From: JAXHTY01 sp034189225
GTDB taxonomy: Bacteria > Desulfobacterota > Desulfobacteria > Desulfobacterales > Desulfosudaceae
Length of the DNA stretch: 25,434 bases
Assembly: GCA_034189225.1 (NCBI GenBank)
Contig: JAXHVL010000059.1
Span: forward strand, 1-25,434
Reading direction: 5' to 3'
Every line of letters starts with the position of its first letter. Within the stretch, counting starts at the first letter, position 1. Shown here piece after piece: positions 15,013 through 23,533 of this stretch. The notes beneath the pieces were generated by a model. That model was not told the DNA's origin. It saw only the letters and a program-made list of their open reading frames with translations, and made no database searches. Position numbers and translations under genes: made by a program.

Positions 15013-15621
15013 TTATTTAAATATGGTCAGTTCTCCGCGCCCCTCCCGGATGATTTCCGGTTCATCATTAATAAGGGATATGACGCTGGACGGTTCCGAC
15101 GGCACTGGGCCGCCGTCAATCACCAGGTCGATCAGTTTTCCGTAATGATCGTGTATGAATGATGGGTGGTCAAAAACGGTTTTATCCGGGCTGGTGGCCG
15201 TGGTCGAGATAATCGGGTTGCCAAGGGTCTGCACGAGCTCGATACAGATGTTGTGGTCCGGAACGCGGATACCGGCGGTCTTTCGTTTGGACACCATGGT
15301 CTTGGGCAGGGGCTTGGACCCTTCGAGAATAAAGGTATAGGGACCGGGCAGCAGCCGTTTCATGGTTTTATAGGCGTAATTGGAGACCTTGGCATATTCG
15401 CTGATGTTTTTCAGGTCCGAGCAGATAAAACTGAAGGGCTTGGATTTGTGCCGCTGCTTGAGTTGATAGATTTTTTCCACGCTCTTTTTATGCATGATAT
15501 CGCAGCCGATGCCGTAAAAGGTGTCCGTGGGATAGACAATGATGCCGCCTTCCTGAAGTACGTCCACCACCTTGTTGATCAGCCGTTTCTGCGGATTATG
15601 CGGGTTTATTTTTATCAGCAT
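15013..15621 (-). CDS. Sua5/YciO/YrdC family protein, YciO-like
   Basis: 202 aa. YrdC-fold signatures: INPHNPQKRLI (5-15), GGIIVYPTDTFYGIGCDI, KPFSFICSDL, LPGPYTFILEG, RKTAGIRVPDH, ISTTATSP, LVIDGG, SSVISL, and IREGRGE near the end. TsaC/Sua5 proteins make threonylcarbamoyl-adenylate for the t6A37 tRNA modification. The NPQKRLI start and TFILEGSKPLPK segment are closer to the YciO subgroup, whose main role is less certain, than to TsaC. It could still be this organism's t6A enzyme, as no other candidate is in view. It is first gene of a two-gene operon with cls. ATG 15621 has a weak ribosome site. Confidence 0.85.
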   Translation of the reverse strand: MLIKINPHNPQKRLINKVVDVLQEGGIIVYPTDTFYGIGCDIMHKKSVEKIYQLKQRHKSKPFSFICSDLKNISEYAKVSNYAYKTMKRLLPGPYTFILEGSKPLPKTMVSKRKTAGIRVPDHNICIELVQTLGNPIISTTATSPDKTVFDHPSFIHDHYGKLIDLVIDGGPVPSEPSSVISLINDEPEIIREGRGELTIFK

Positions 15622-15654
15622 GATAACGTCTCGTGTTTGTATTGGTTGGTTCCC

Positions 15655-15715
15655 CCGAATATTTCACGAAAATTCCTGACGAATACTCATATAAATCGAT
15701 TCGTGAAATATCCGG
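15655..15715. repeat. 16-bp inverted repeat
   Basis: CCGAATATTTCACGAA (15655-15670) and TTCGTGAAATATCCGG (15700-15715) pair at 15 of 16 positions around a 29-nt loop. A third near copy is at 2846-2861. It lies just upstream of the YciO-like gene and could be an operator or a dispersed repeat. Confidence 0.6.
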
Positions 15716-15806
15716 ATAAGGGCAATCGGTAAATAAAATAGCCCACTCCCCTCATTCAAGTCAAATAAAAGATTGTAAACCCGGCCGGCAATATGGTATT
15801 TCAGAC

Positions 15807-15843
15807 GATAACGATGCTGATCGTCCGCGTCGTTATCTTTTTT
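15807..15843 (+). terminator. Terminator-like hairpin upstream of guaB
   Basis: GATAACGA (15807-15814) pairs with TCGTTATC (15830-15837), loop of 15 nt, followed by T6 (15838-15843). No plus-strand gene precedes it, so it would be an attenuator of a guaB leader, a stop for read-through from afar, or an operator for the divergent genes. The gap 15622-15901 holds no gene. Confidence 0.35.
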
Positions 15844-15901
15844 ATTTAATTTTAAATTCCAGATAGTTATATATTTTAACCGATTGCCTTGGAGGGTATG
15901 G

Positions 15902-17365
15902 ATGATTAAAATAAACCCGGAAGAAGCCTATTCATTTGACGATGTTTTGCTGATTCCCAATTATTCCAACGTATTGCCGGAGACTGTGGATACCACCACG
16001 CGGGTGACCCGGAACCTGTCGTTGAATATTCCCATTGTGAGCGCGGCCATGGACACCGTTACCGAGTCCGAAACCGCCGTGAGCATGGCCCGGGCCGGCG
16101 GTCTGGGGATCATTCACCGCAACATGAGCGTGGAAGCCCAGGCCACGGAAGTGGGGCGGGTGAAAAAGTCCGAAAGCGGCATGATCGTGGACCCGGTGAC
16201 CACATCTCCGGATAAGCCCATCGGCGAAGTTCTCAACCTCATGGGCAAATACAATATTTCCGGCGTGCCCGTGACCGAGGGTGAAAAGCTGGTGGGCATC
16301 GTCACCAACCGGGACCTGCGGTTTGAAACCGACCTTGGCAGAAAGGTCGCCGAGGTTATGACCGGCAAAAACCTGATAACCGTCCAGGAGGGGATCACGC
16401 TGGACGAGTCCAAGGAACTGCTCCACGAGCACAAGATTGAAAAGCTGCTGGTGGTCAACAAGACGGGTGGTCTGGCCGGCATGATCACCATGAAGGATAT
16501 CGAGAAGCTGAAAAAATACCCCCATTCCTGCAAGGATGAACTGGGCCGGCTGCGGGTGGGTGCGGCCGTCGGTGTCGGGCAGGACGCCATCCAGCGGGCC
16601 GAGGCCCTGCTCAGCGCCGGGGTCGATGTGGTCGCCATCGACACATCCCACGGCCATTCGGAAAACGTCATTGAAACCATCCAGACCCTGAAGGAAACCT
16701 TCAAGTCGATCGAGATCATCGCGGGCAACGTCTGCACGGCCAAAGGGGCCGAGGCATTGATCGAAGCGGGCGTGGACGGCGTGAAGATCGGGGTGGGGCC
16801 GGGTTCCATCTGCACCACCCGAATTGTGGCGGGCGTGGGGATGCCCCAGCTCACCGCCATCATGAACTGCAAGTCCATTTCCAATAAGACCGGTGTGCCG
16901 CTGATCGCGGACGGCGGGATTAAATTTTCCGGCGATATTGCCAAGGCCCTTGCCGCAGGCGCCCACTGCGTGATGATCGGAGGCCTGTTCGCGGGCACCG
17001 AGGAAAGCCCCGGCGAAACGATTCTTTATCAGGGCCGGAGCTACAAGGTTTACCGGGGCATGGGCTCGGTGGAGGCCATGAAGCAGGGCAGCAAGGACCG
17101 TTATTACCAGACATCGGACGTGGAGGACAGCGAGCTGGTGCCCGAGGGCATCGTGGGACGTGTGCCTTATCGCGGCACCATTTCCAACAATATCGTGCAG
17201 CTGCTCGGAGGCCTGAAGGCCGGCATGGGGTATGTGGGCTGCCGCACCATCGACGAGCTCCGTGAAAATGCCCGGTTCGTCAAAATCAGCCCGGCCGGCC
17301 TGCGCGAAAGCCACGTGCATGACGTGATTATTACCAAGGAGGCGCCGAATTACCGTTTGGACTGA
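15902..17365 (+). CDS. guaB: Inosine-5'-monophosphate dehydrogenase
   Basis: 487 aa from ATG 15902, chosen because GGAGG (15891-15895) lies 6 nt upstream; the open frame extends six codons further. The TIM barrel begins with SFDDVLLIPNYSNVLP and SAAMDTVTE. Two CBS domains are inserted at about 92-205 (ISGVPVTEGEKLVGIVTNRD; MITMKDIEKL). Catalytic Cys304 sits in GPGSICTTRIVAGVG; then come IADGGIKFSGD and the mobile flap around RGMGSVEAMKQGSKDRY. It oxidises IMP to XMP with NAD, the committed step of guanine nucleotide synthesis. The CBS pair is expected to sense adenine and guanine nucleotides. guaA is not adjacent; dnaE follows after 180 bp. Confidence 0.97.
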   Translation: MIKINPEEAYSFDDVLLIPNYSNVLPETVDTTTRVTRNLSLNIPIVSAAMDTVTESETAVSMARAGGLGIIHRNMSVEAQATEVGRVKKSESGMIVDPVTTSPDKPIGEVLNLMGKYNISGVPVTEGEKLVGIVTNRDLRFETDLGRKVAEVMTGKNLITVQEGITLDESKELLHEHKIEKLLVVNKTGGLAGMITMKDIEKLKKYPHSCKDELGRLRVGAAVGVGQDAIQRAEALLSAGVDVVAIDTSHGHSENVIETIQTLKETFKSIEIIAGNVCTAKGAEALIEAGVDGVKIGVGPGSICTTRIVAGVGMPQLTAIMNCKSISNKTGVPLIADGGIKFSGDIAKALAAGAHCVMIGGLFAGTEESPGETILYQGRSYKVYRGMGSVEAMKQGSKDRYYQTSDVEDSELVPEGIVGRVPYRGTISNNIVQLLGGLKAGMGYVGCRTIDELRENARFVKISPAGLRESHVHDVIITKEAPNYRLD

Positions 17366-17423
17366 TTGACACAGGTTTACGCGCTTTTGGTTTCTGTATG
17401 AGCCGGTTTTCAGCGCATTAGAC

Positions 17424-17500
17424 ATTGGAAATCAGATATTGGAAATTAGAAATCAGGAAGCAATGCCGACGCCAATTTCCAATTTCCAGTTTCTAATTTC
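17424..17500. repeat. GGAAATT-type imperfect inverted repeat
   Basis: ATTGGAAAT, ATTGGAAATTAGAAAT (17424-17453) face AATTTCCAATTTCCAG and TTTCTAATTTC (17473-17500). Low-complexity DNA of the same style lies at 4575-4640. Dispersed intergenic repeat; function unknown. Confidence 0.5.
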
Positions 17501-17508
17501 GGTTATTT

Positions 17509-17548
17509 GTTTTTAGAGAACTGCAATCGTTTTTAGAGGACTGCGATG
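17509..17548 (+). repeat. 20-bp tandem duplication covering the dnaE ribosome site and start
   Basis: GTTTTTAGAGAACTGCAATC (17509-17528) and GTTTTTAGAGGACTGCGATG (17529-17548) match at 17 of 20 positions. The second copy supplies the ribosome site (GAGGA) and the ATG of dnaE. In the first copy the corresponding bases are GAGAA and ATC, so it is inactive. Confidence 0.75.
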
Positions 17549-20500
17549 GGAAACACCACAACAACCGATTTCGTTCATCTGCATGTACACACGGAGTACA
17601 GCCTGCTGGACGGGATCATCCGGCTGGATGCCCTGTTTAAGAGGGCCGTGGAATACGGGATGAAAGCGGTGGCCATCACCGATCACGGCACCATGTTCGG
17701 GGTGGTGAACTTTTACAAAAAGGCCATTGCCGCCGGGGTGAAGCCCATTATCGGATGCGAGTGCTACATGGCCCCTCGCACCATCGCGGACAAAACCCCG
17801 GCGGATCACGAGGGCATGACCCATATCGTCCTGCTGGCGGAAAACATGACCGGGTACCACAACCTCTGCCGGCTCGCCACCGCCGCCTCACTCCATGGTT
17901 TTTACCACAAGCCCCGCATTGACAAGGAACTGCTGGCCGAACACAGCGAAGGCCTGATCGGCCTGTCCGCCTGCCTCAAGGGCGAAATCCCCCAGCACCT
18001 GCTCAAGGGCGACCACGCCGCCGCTGACGCGTCAGCCCGCTTTTACGCCGATCTGTTCGGCGAGGACCGGTTCTTCCTGGAAGTTCAGCACAACGGGCTT
18101 TCCGAACAGGATAAAATCAACGAGGCCCTGCGGGACATGGGCCAGCGCCTCAGCTTGCCACTGGTGGGCACCAACGACTGCCATTACCTGGACATCAATG
18201 ACAGCAGCCTTCACGAGCTGTCCCTCTGCCTGCAGACCGGCAAAACCATGAAGGATCCGGACCGGTTCAAATTCGAGACGGATCAGCTCAACTTCAAGCC
18301 CGGAGAAGAGATGTGCGAATTTCTGGCCTCCTTTCCGGATGCGGCCGCCAACACCGTGGCCATTGCCGACCGTTGTGACGTGGTGTTCGATTTTAACACC
18401 CTCCATTTCCCCCAGTTCGACACCCCGGCCGGCAAGACCGTGGAAGATGTTTTTGAAGAAAACGCCCGGGCGGGCCTTGAGACAAAGCTGGCCCTGATCC
18501 GCAAACAGAAAGAAGAAAGCGGCGAGCCCTTTCCCGATGAAAAGGTGTACAAGGACCGGCTGAACTACGAGATCGGCATTATCCGTGACATGGGGTTTCC
18601 CGGGTATTTCCTGATCGTGGCCGATTTTATCAAATTCGCCAAATCCAGCGGCATCCCCATCGGGCCGGGCAGGGGGTCGGCCGCCGGCAGCATCGTGTCC
18701 TTCTGCCTGGAGATCACCGACCTGGATCCCATTGAACACGGCCTGCTGTTTGAACGGTTTTTGAATCCCGAGCGAAAGAGCATGCCGGATATCGACGTGG
18801 ATATCTGCATCAACGGCCGGGAGCGGGTATACAAATACCTGGTGGAAAAATACGGGGGCGGGGACTACGTGGCACAGATCATCACCTTCGGGTCCATGAA
18901 GAGCCGGGCGGCCATCCGGGACGTGGGCCGGGTTATGGATGTGCCGCTGTTCGAGGTGGACCGGATCGCCAAGCTGATTCCCAGCGACAGCAAGAACCTT
19001 TCCGACGCCCTGACCAAGGAACCCGAGCTGAAAAAGCTGGTGGACAGCCGCCCGGAATTCCAGGAGCTGATGAAGGCCAGCCAGGCCCTGGAAGGCCTTC
19101 CCCGCCATCCCTCCACCCACGCCGCCGGCGTGGTGATCGGTGACCGGCCCCTGGTGGATTACCTCCCCCTGTATTCCGTAAAAGACAACGAAGTGCTCAC
19201 CCAGTACGACATGAAGTGCGTGGAAAACATCGGCCTGGTCAAGCTGGACCTGCTGGGGTTGCGGAATCTCACGGTGATCAAGGACACCCAGGCCCTCATC
19301 GAAAAACAGGGCGAAACCCCGCCGGACATGGCGACCCTGGACAACAACGACGAAAAGACCTACCAGCTTCTCAGTCGGGGCGACACCACCGGCGTGTTCC
19401 AGCTTGAAAGCGCGGGCATGAAGGAGCTGCTGGTCAAGATGAAGCCGGAATGCTTCGCCGATATCACGGCCCTGGTGGCCCTCTATCGGCCCGGCCCGCT
19501 GGGCAGCGGCATGGTGGAAGACTTTGTGGAACGAAAGCACGGCCGCAAAGAGGTCACCTACATGATTCCGGAGCTCGAGCCCATTCTCAAGGAGACCTAC
19601 GGGGTCATCCTCTACCAGGAACAGGTCATGCAAATCGCCCGGTCCCTTGCGGGGTACACCATGGGCGCGGCCGACGACCTGCGAAAGGCCATGGGCAAAA
19701 AGATAGCCGAAAAGATGGCCGCCCAGAGGGAGATATTTCTCGACGGGGCCGTGAACAACAATATTGATAAATCCAGGGCCGGGGAGATTTACGAGCAGAT
19801 CGAATATTTCGGCGGCTACGGGTTCAACAAGTCCCACAGCGCGGCCTATGCCCTGATCGCCTACCAGACCGCCTACCTCAAGGCGCATTTTCCGGTCGCG
19901 TTCATGGCCGCGCTGCTGACCAGCGCCATGGTCAATTCGGACACGGTGGTCAAGTTCATCGCCGAGTGCCGCAACGCCGGCATCGAGGTGCTGCCCCCGG
20001 ACATCAACGAAAGTGAAAAAACCTTTACCGTGGTGGACGGCAAGATCCGGTTCGGCCTGCTGGCCGTCAAGGGCGTGGGCGAGGCCGCCATCGAGGCCAT
20101 CATCGAGGAGCGCAAGCAGAACGGCGTGTTTGCCTCCATGTTTGATTTCTGCGAGCGGGTGAGCCTGTTCAAGGTCAACAAAAAGGTCCTCGAAAGCCTT
20201 ATCAAGTGCGGGGCATTTGATTCCACGGGCGCGGCCCGAGCCCCCATGATGGCCGCGATGGAGGATGCTCTGAATTACGGCCATACCATTCAGAAAGAAA
20301 AGGCCGACACCCAGATGAGCCTGTTCGACATGACCGACAGCGCCACCGGCGTGAACGCGCCCACCCTTCCCGAGATAGGCGAATGGGACGAAAAGCAGAA
20401 GCTCGTCTTTGAAAAAGAGTCCCTGGGTTTTTACATCACCGGCCACCCCCTGGCCGAATACCGGGAGCTGCTGGCCCGGTTCGCCAATGCCGACGCCCTG

Positions 20501-21109
20501 ACCATCCGGGAGATGGCGGACCGCGAAAGCGTGATCGTGGGCGGCACCATCATAAAGGTGCAGCACAAGCGCACCAAGACGGACAAGCAGATGGCTGTTA
20601 TCGCCATCGAGGACATGTACGGCACGGTGGAGGTGGTGGTCTTCCCCTCGGTGTATGACGTGGTGCGGCCCCTGCTGGTGGAGGACGCGCCGGTATTCGT
20701 GGGCGGGCGGCTTGAGAAGTCCGAAACCGCGCTTTCCGTCCATGCGGACCGGATCGTGCCGGTGGACAAGGCACCAGAAGCCTGGGCGCCCTCGGTGCAC
20801 TGCACCATCAATGCGGAAAAGACTGATGCGGAGACCCTTGCCCATCTCAAGACCCTGTTTGAGCAGCATTCCGGCAACTGCGACGCTTACCTCCACATCG
20901 TGGCCCCGGAAACGCCGGAGGCGGTGATATCGCTGCCGAAGGAGCTAAAGGTCGCGGCCGGCGCCGCACTGTGCGACGCGGTGGAAGATCTGCTGGGATA
21001 CCGGGCCGTTTCCACGGCCTGCAAATTGTTGCCCGGCGCCGACCAGTGGGGGGCGCAGAGACAAAACAGAAGAAACGGACAATTCAACGGACACAGAAAG
21101 AGTGCTTAA
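17546..21109 (+). CDS. dnaE: DNA polymerase III subunit alpha
   Basis: 1187 aa, the usual DnaE length. The N-terminal PHP domain (about 9-280) keeps its metal ligands (H13-x-H15 in HLHVHTEYSLLDG, ITDHGTMFG, NDCHYL), so it may retain proofreading-type or structural metal binding. The polymerase core shows GPGRGSAAGS, the catalytic pair D417/D419 in MPDIDVD, and the third acid D568 in VKLDLLGLRNLT. Further on are the fingers motif GYGFNKSHSAAYALIAYQTA, helix-hairpin-helix region FGLLAVKGVGEAAIEAI, and an OB fold (VIVGGTIIKVQHKRTKTDKQ). The beta-clamp-binding segment is not obvious by eye. It is the main replicative polymerase. Its TAA shares one base with the ATG of the next gene. Confidence 0.97.
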   Translation: MGNTTTTDFVHLHVHTEYSLLDGIIRLDALFKRAVEYGMKAVAITDHGTMFGVVNFYKKAIAAGVKPIIGCECYMAPRTIADKTPADHEGMTHIVLLAENMTGYHNLCRLATAASLHGFYHKPRIDKELLAEHSEGLIGLSACLKGEIPQHLLKGDHAAADASARFYADLFGEDRFFLEVQHNGLSEQDKINEALRDMGQRLSLPLVGTNDCHYLDINDSSLHELSLCLQTGKTMKDPDRFKFETDQLNFKPGEEMCEFLASFPDAAANTVAIADRCDVVFDFNTLHFPQFDTPAGKTVEDVFEENARAGLETKLALIRKQKEESGEPFPDEKVYKDRLNYEIGIIRDMGFPGYFLIVADFIKFAKSSGIPIGPGRGSAAGSIVSFCLEITDLDPIEHGLLFERFLNPERKSMPDIDVDICINGRERVYKYLVEKYGGGDYVAQIITFGSMKSRAAIRDVGRVMDVPLFEVDRIAKLIPSDSKNLSDALTKEPELKKLVDSRPEFQELMKASQALEGLPRHPSTHAAGVVIGDRPLVDYLPLYSVKDNEVLTQYDMKCVENIGLVKLDLLGLRNLTVIKDTQALIEKQGETPPDMATLDNNDEKTYQLLSRGDTTGVFQLESAGMKELLVKMKPECFADITALVALYRPGPLGSGMVEDFVERKHGRKEVTYMIPELEPILKETYGVILYQEQVMQIARSLAGYTMGAADDLRKAMGKKIAEKMAAQREIFLDGAVNNNIDKSRAGEIYEQIEYFGGYGFNKSHSAAYALIAYQTAYLKAHFPVAFMAALLTSAMVNSDTVVKFIAECRNAGIEVLPPDINESEKTFTVVDGKIRFGLLAVKGVGEAAIEAIIEERKQNGVFASMFDFCERVSLFKVNKKVLESLIKCGAFDSTGAARAPMMAAMEDALNYGHTIQKEKADTQMSLFDMTDSATGVNAPTLPEIGEWDEKQKLVFEKESLGFYITGHPLAEYRELLARFANADALTIREMADRESVIVGGTIIKVQHKRTKTDKQMAVIAIEDMYGTVEVVVFPSVYDVVRPLLVEDAPVFVGGRLEKSETALSVHADRIVPVDKAPEAWAPSVHCTINAEKTDAETLAHLKTLFEQHSGNCDAYLHIVAPETPEAVISLPKELKVAAGAALCDAVEDLLGYRAVSTACKLLPGADQWGAQRQNRRNGQFNGHRKSA

Positions 21110-22245
21110 TGGATGTTCCACTGCTTGATTTAAAAGGCCAGTACGAAACCATAAAAGATGAAGTTCTGGATGTAACAAAAGAAATTTATGACAGCCAGAT
21201 GTTTATTCTGGGGCCCCGCGTGACCGCCCTGGAAACGGAAATCGCCGACTACTGCGGCGTCCCGCACGCTGTAGGCGTTTCCTCCGGCACCGACGCCCTG
21301 ATCATCGCCCTGATGGCCGCGGACGTGAGCGCGGGGGATATCGTGCTAACGAGCCCCTATACCTTTTTCGCCACCGCCGGCGCCATTGTCAGGGTAGGGG
21401 CCACACCCGTATTCGTGGACATTGACAAAGACACCTGCAATATCGATGTCAATGCCCTGCAGACCACCCTGGACCGCATGCCCACGGAGACCTTGGGCCG
21501 GTGCCGGGCCATAATGCCGGTGCATCTCTACGGCCAGTGCGCGGACATGGACGGTATCAACGCCCTGGCCGAATCATACGACCTTGCCGTGATCGAGGAT
21601 GCGGCCCAGGCCATCGGCGCCGAATACAAGGGCCGGCGGGCCGGCGCCATGGGCGACTACGGCTGCTTTTCCTTTTTTCCTTCAAAGAACCTCGGCGCGT
21701 TCGGCGACGGCGGCATGGTCACCACGAACACGGCGGAAAACGACGAAAAACTCCGGATTCTCCGGGTGCACGGCAGCCATCCCAAGTATTACCACTCCCT
21801 GATCGGCGGCAACTTCCGGCTGGACGCCCTTCAGGCGGCCGTGGTTTCCGTCAAGCTCAAATACCTGGACACCTGGACGGAAAAGCGCCGGCGCAACGCA
21901 GACCGCTACCGCGCCCTGTTCGAATCCGCCGGTATTCTTGACAAGGTTCGCCTGCCCGCCGACATCCAGGACCGCCACATCTACAACCAGTTTGTCATTG
22001 CCGTGGCTGAAAAACGGGATGAACTTCGGGCCTTTCTCCAGGAACACAAGGTGGGAACAGAGATCTATTACCCCGTGCCCCTGCACATGCAGCACTGCTT
22101 TGCCCATCTCGGCTTCCGCGAAGGCGATTTCCCGGTTTCCGAGCACGCAGCCGGCCACACCCTGGCCCTGCCCATTTACCCGGAACTCACCGACGATCAG
22201 CTCGCCTTCGTCGTTGACCGCATCGCCGCCTTTTTTAACGGATAA
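21109..22245 (+). CDS. DegT/DnrJ/EryC1/StrS-family aminotransferase
   Basis: 378 aa from ATG 21109. Signatures: VPLLDLKGQYETIKDE at the start, GVSSGTDALIIALMA, SPYTFFATAGAIVRVGATPV, VHLYGQCADMD, VIEDAAQAIGAEYKG, the PLP lysine K193 in FFPSKNLGAFGDGGMV, HGSHPKYYHSLIGGNFRLDA, and the PxPLHMQ-like segment near 325. These enzymes aminate keto-sugars bound to nucleotides, for LPS, capsule or glycosylated products. No sugar-nucleotide gene is near, so the substrate is unknown. It overlaps the dnaE stop (TAATG), so translation is coupled to dnaE, an odd partner. The open frame runs upstream inside dnaE, but the coupled ATG fits the family start. Confidence 0.92.
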   Translation: MDVPLLDLKGQYETIKDEVLDVTKEIYDSQMFILGPRVTALETEIADYCGVPHAVGVSSGTDALIIALMAADVSAGDIVLTSPYTFFATAGAIVRVGATPVFVDIDKDTCNIDVNALQTTLDRMPTETLGRCRAIMPVHLYGQCADMDGINALAESYDLAVIEDAAQAIGAEYKGRRAGAMGDYGCFSFFPSKNLGAFGDGGMVTTNTAENDEKLRILRVHGSHPKYYHSLIGGNFRLDALQAAVVSVKLKYLDTWTEKRRRNADRYRALFESAGILDKVRLPADIQDRHIYNQFVIAVAEKRDELRAFLQEHKVGTEIYYPVPLHMQHCFAHLGFREGDFPVSEHAAGHTLALPIYPELTDDQLAFVVDRIAAFFNG

Positions 22246-22249
22246 AAGG

Positions 22250-22312
22250 GCCACAGACCCACACAGACAAACACAGAAAAAGTGTCCGTGCATGTCTGTG
22301 TGTGTCTGTGGC
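22250..22312. repeat. 20-bp inverted repeat (CACAGAC type) before the AcsE-like gene
   Basis: GCCACAGACCCACACAGACA (22250-22269) pairs with TGTCTGTGTGTGTCTGTGGC (22293-22312) at 19 of 20 positions, loop of 23 nt. It fills the gap between the aminotransferase stop and the next ATG. It could act as a read-through hairpin or mRNA-end barrier; there is no T-run, so it is not a standard terminator. Confidence 0.7.
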
Positions 22313-22324
22313 TGAACTGTAAAA

Positions 22325-23125
22325 ATGATCATCGTTGCCGACAACCTCCAGATCACCAACCCCGCCATCAGCCGGGCCATCGACCACCTGGACCCAGACC
22401 CCGTCACCGGCCTGGTCAACACCTGCATTGCCGCCGGCGCACAGGCCCTGGACATCAACCCCGGCCCCCTGTCCCGGGACCCGGAAGAAAAAATGACCTT
22501 TTTCGTGGAAACCGTCCAGTCCGTCACAGACCTGCCCCTGCTGCTGGACACCACCAACCCCCGCGCCCTGGAAGCCGGTCTGATCGCCGCCACAAATCCC
22601 GTCATCATCAACGGGTTTTCCCTGGAGCCGGCCAAGCTGGACGGCATCCTTCCCCTTGCCGCGCAATACCGGACCGACATCATCGGCTATCTCCTGTATC
22701 CCGACAGCCAGGTGCCCGTGGACGAAGCCGACTGCCTGGACGTGGCCACCCGCGTGTTCGAGGCGTTCTCCAACACCGGCCTCGATCCCGCCCGCCTCAT
22801 CATCGACCCCGTCATCGCCCCCATGATCTGGGACAACGGCGGCCGGCACAACCAATCCGTCCTGTCCGTGCTGCGCCATCTTCCCGATCTTTTCGGCGTT
22901 CCCGTCCGCACCATAGCCGGCATCTCCAACCTCACCGCCGGCCCGGCCCCTCAGAACAAGCGCCTCCTTCTGGAAACCACCTTCGCCCCCATGCTCGCCG
23001 CCGCCGGCCTCACCCACGCCCTCCTGAACATCCGCCACACCGACACCATCCGCCGCCTTCAGACCAGCGACCTCCTTCTTCAGCCCGGCATCTTTGCCTG
23101 GGAAGCGGTGCCATCTATTCCTTGA
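22325..23125 (+). CDS. AcsE-like methyltetrahydrofolate methyltransferase (pterin-binding TIM barrel)
   Basis: 266 aa. Motifs in order align with the methyltetrahydrofolate:corrinoid/iron-sulfur protein methyltransferase AcsE and with dihydropteroate-synthase-like domains: AGAQALDINPGPLSRD, LPLLLDTTNPRALEAGL, NPVIINGFS, LDPARLIIDPVIAPM, and AGISNLTAGPAP with the conserved Asn, then ETTFAPMLAAAGL. AcsE moves a methyl group from methyl-H4folate to the corrinoid protein in the Wood-Ljungdahl pathway. No CODH/acetyl-CoA synthase genes are adjacent, so it may be a second copy for another corrinoid acceptor. No ribosome site is visible before ATG 22325; the upstream hairpin ends 12 nt earlier. Codons are strikingly C-rich. 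Confidence 0.8.
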   Translation: MIIVADNLQITNPAISRAIDHLDPDPVTGLVNTCIAAGAQALDINPGPLSRDPEEKMTFFVETVQSVTDLPLLLDTTNPRALEAGLIAATNPVIINGFSLEPAKLDGILPLAAQYRTDIIGYLLYPDSQVPVDEADCLDVATRVFEAFSNTGLDPARLIIDPVIAPMIWDNGGRHNQSVLSVLRHLPDLFGVPVRTIAGISNLTAGPAPQNKRLLLETTFAPMLAAAGLTHALLNIRHTDTIRRLQTSDLLLQPGIFAWEAVPSIP

Positions 23126-23533
23126 CAAACTGCCCTTAGACGAAATTTACTTGTGGGCTTCGCGGTAAAAACCCCACAGGCAATGGTTCAGCAGCCCCCG
23201 ACAACAATCGAAATCGCTATCGGGATCGAAATCGAAAAGAGCCATCACACATTGCAATTTCGGCTTGGTTCAAAGCGTTAGGCATAAAGTTTTTCCTCTG
23301 CAAATTCAAAGTCCGCTCGATTTCGATAGCGATTTCGATTTCGATGTGGACCAATCCCCTTTCTGGGAGGTGCAACGGCCAACGCCTGGCTCTCCGGGCC
23401 AGGATTCGTTATTGCAACATTTAGCATTTATGCATATGATAAGTATTTTCTGGAATGTGCAGACAGTATAAAATGCCCCATTATTACGCTTGATCGGACA
23501 ATGCAGGCAACGTTCAAAAAACCGGAGCAAAAA
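23126..23533. repeat. Gene-free gap with GAT-rich inverted repeats and a CCTGG hairpin
   Basis: 23207-23234 is identical over 28 bases to 12263-12290 in the IVS-protein remnant. 23317-23345 holds the opposite-sense GATTTC/GATAGC repeat, so the two face each other around 82 bp without similarity to a gene. CCTGGC (23385-23390) and GCCAGG (23398-23403) form a hairpin nearly identical to 4521-4539 (17 of 19). The rest shows nothing I recognise; a short plus-strand frame over the repeat is not convincing. Confidence 0.6.

Noticed and set aside
15932..17425. 497-residue minus-strand frame
   Set aside because: Antisense shadow of guaB, His/Ala/Gly-rich without any motif.
18032..20896. 954-residue open frame on the minus strand
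   Set aside because: It lies wholly inside dnaE on the other strand; the sequence is His/Gly/Val-rich with no domain and is a codon-bias shadow.
22235..23139. Long alternative frames in both senses over the AcsE-like gene
   Set aside because: Pro/Arg/His- or Gly/Val-rich products caused by the extreme C-rich codon use of the real gene.
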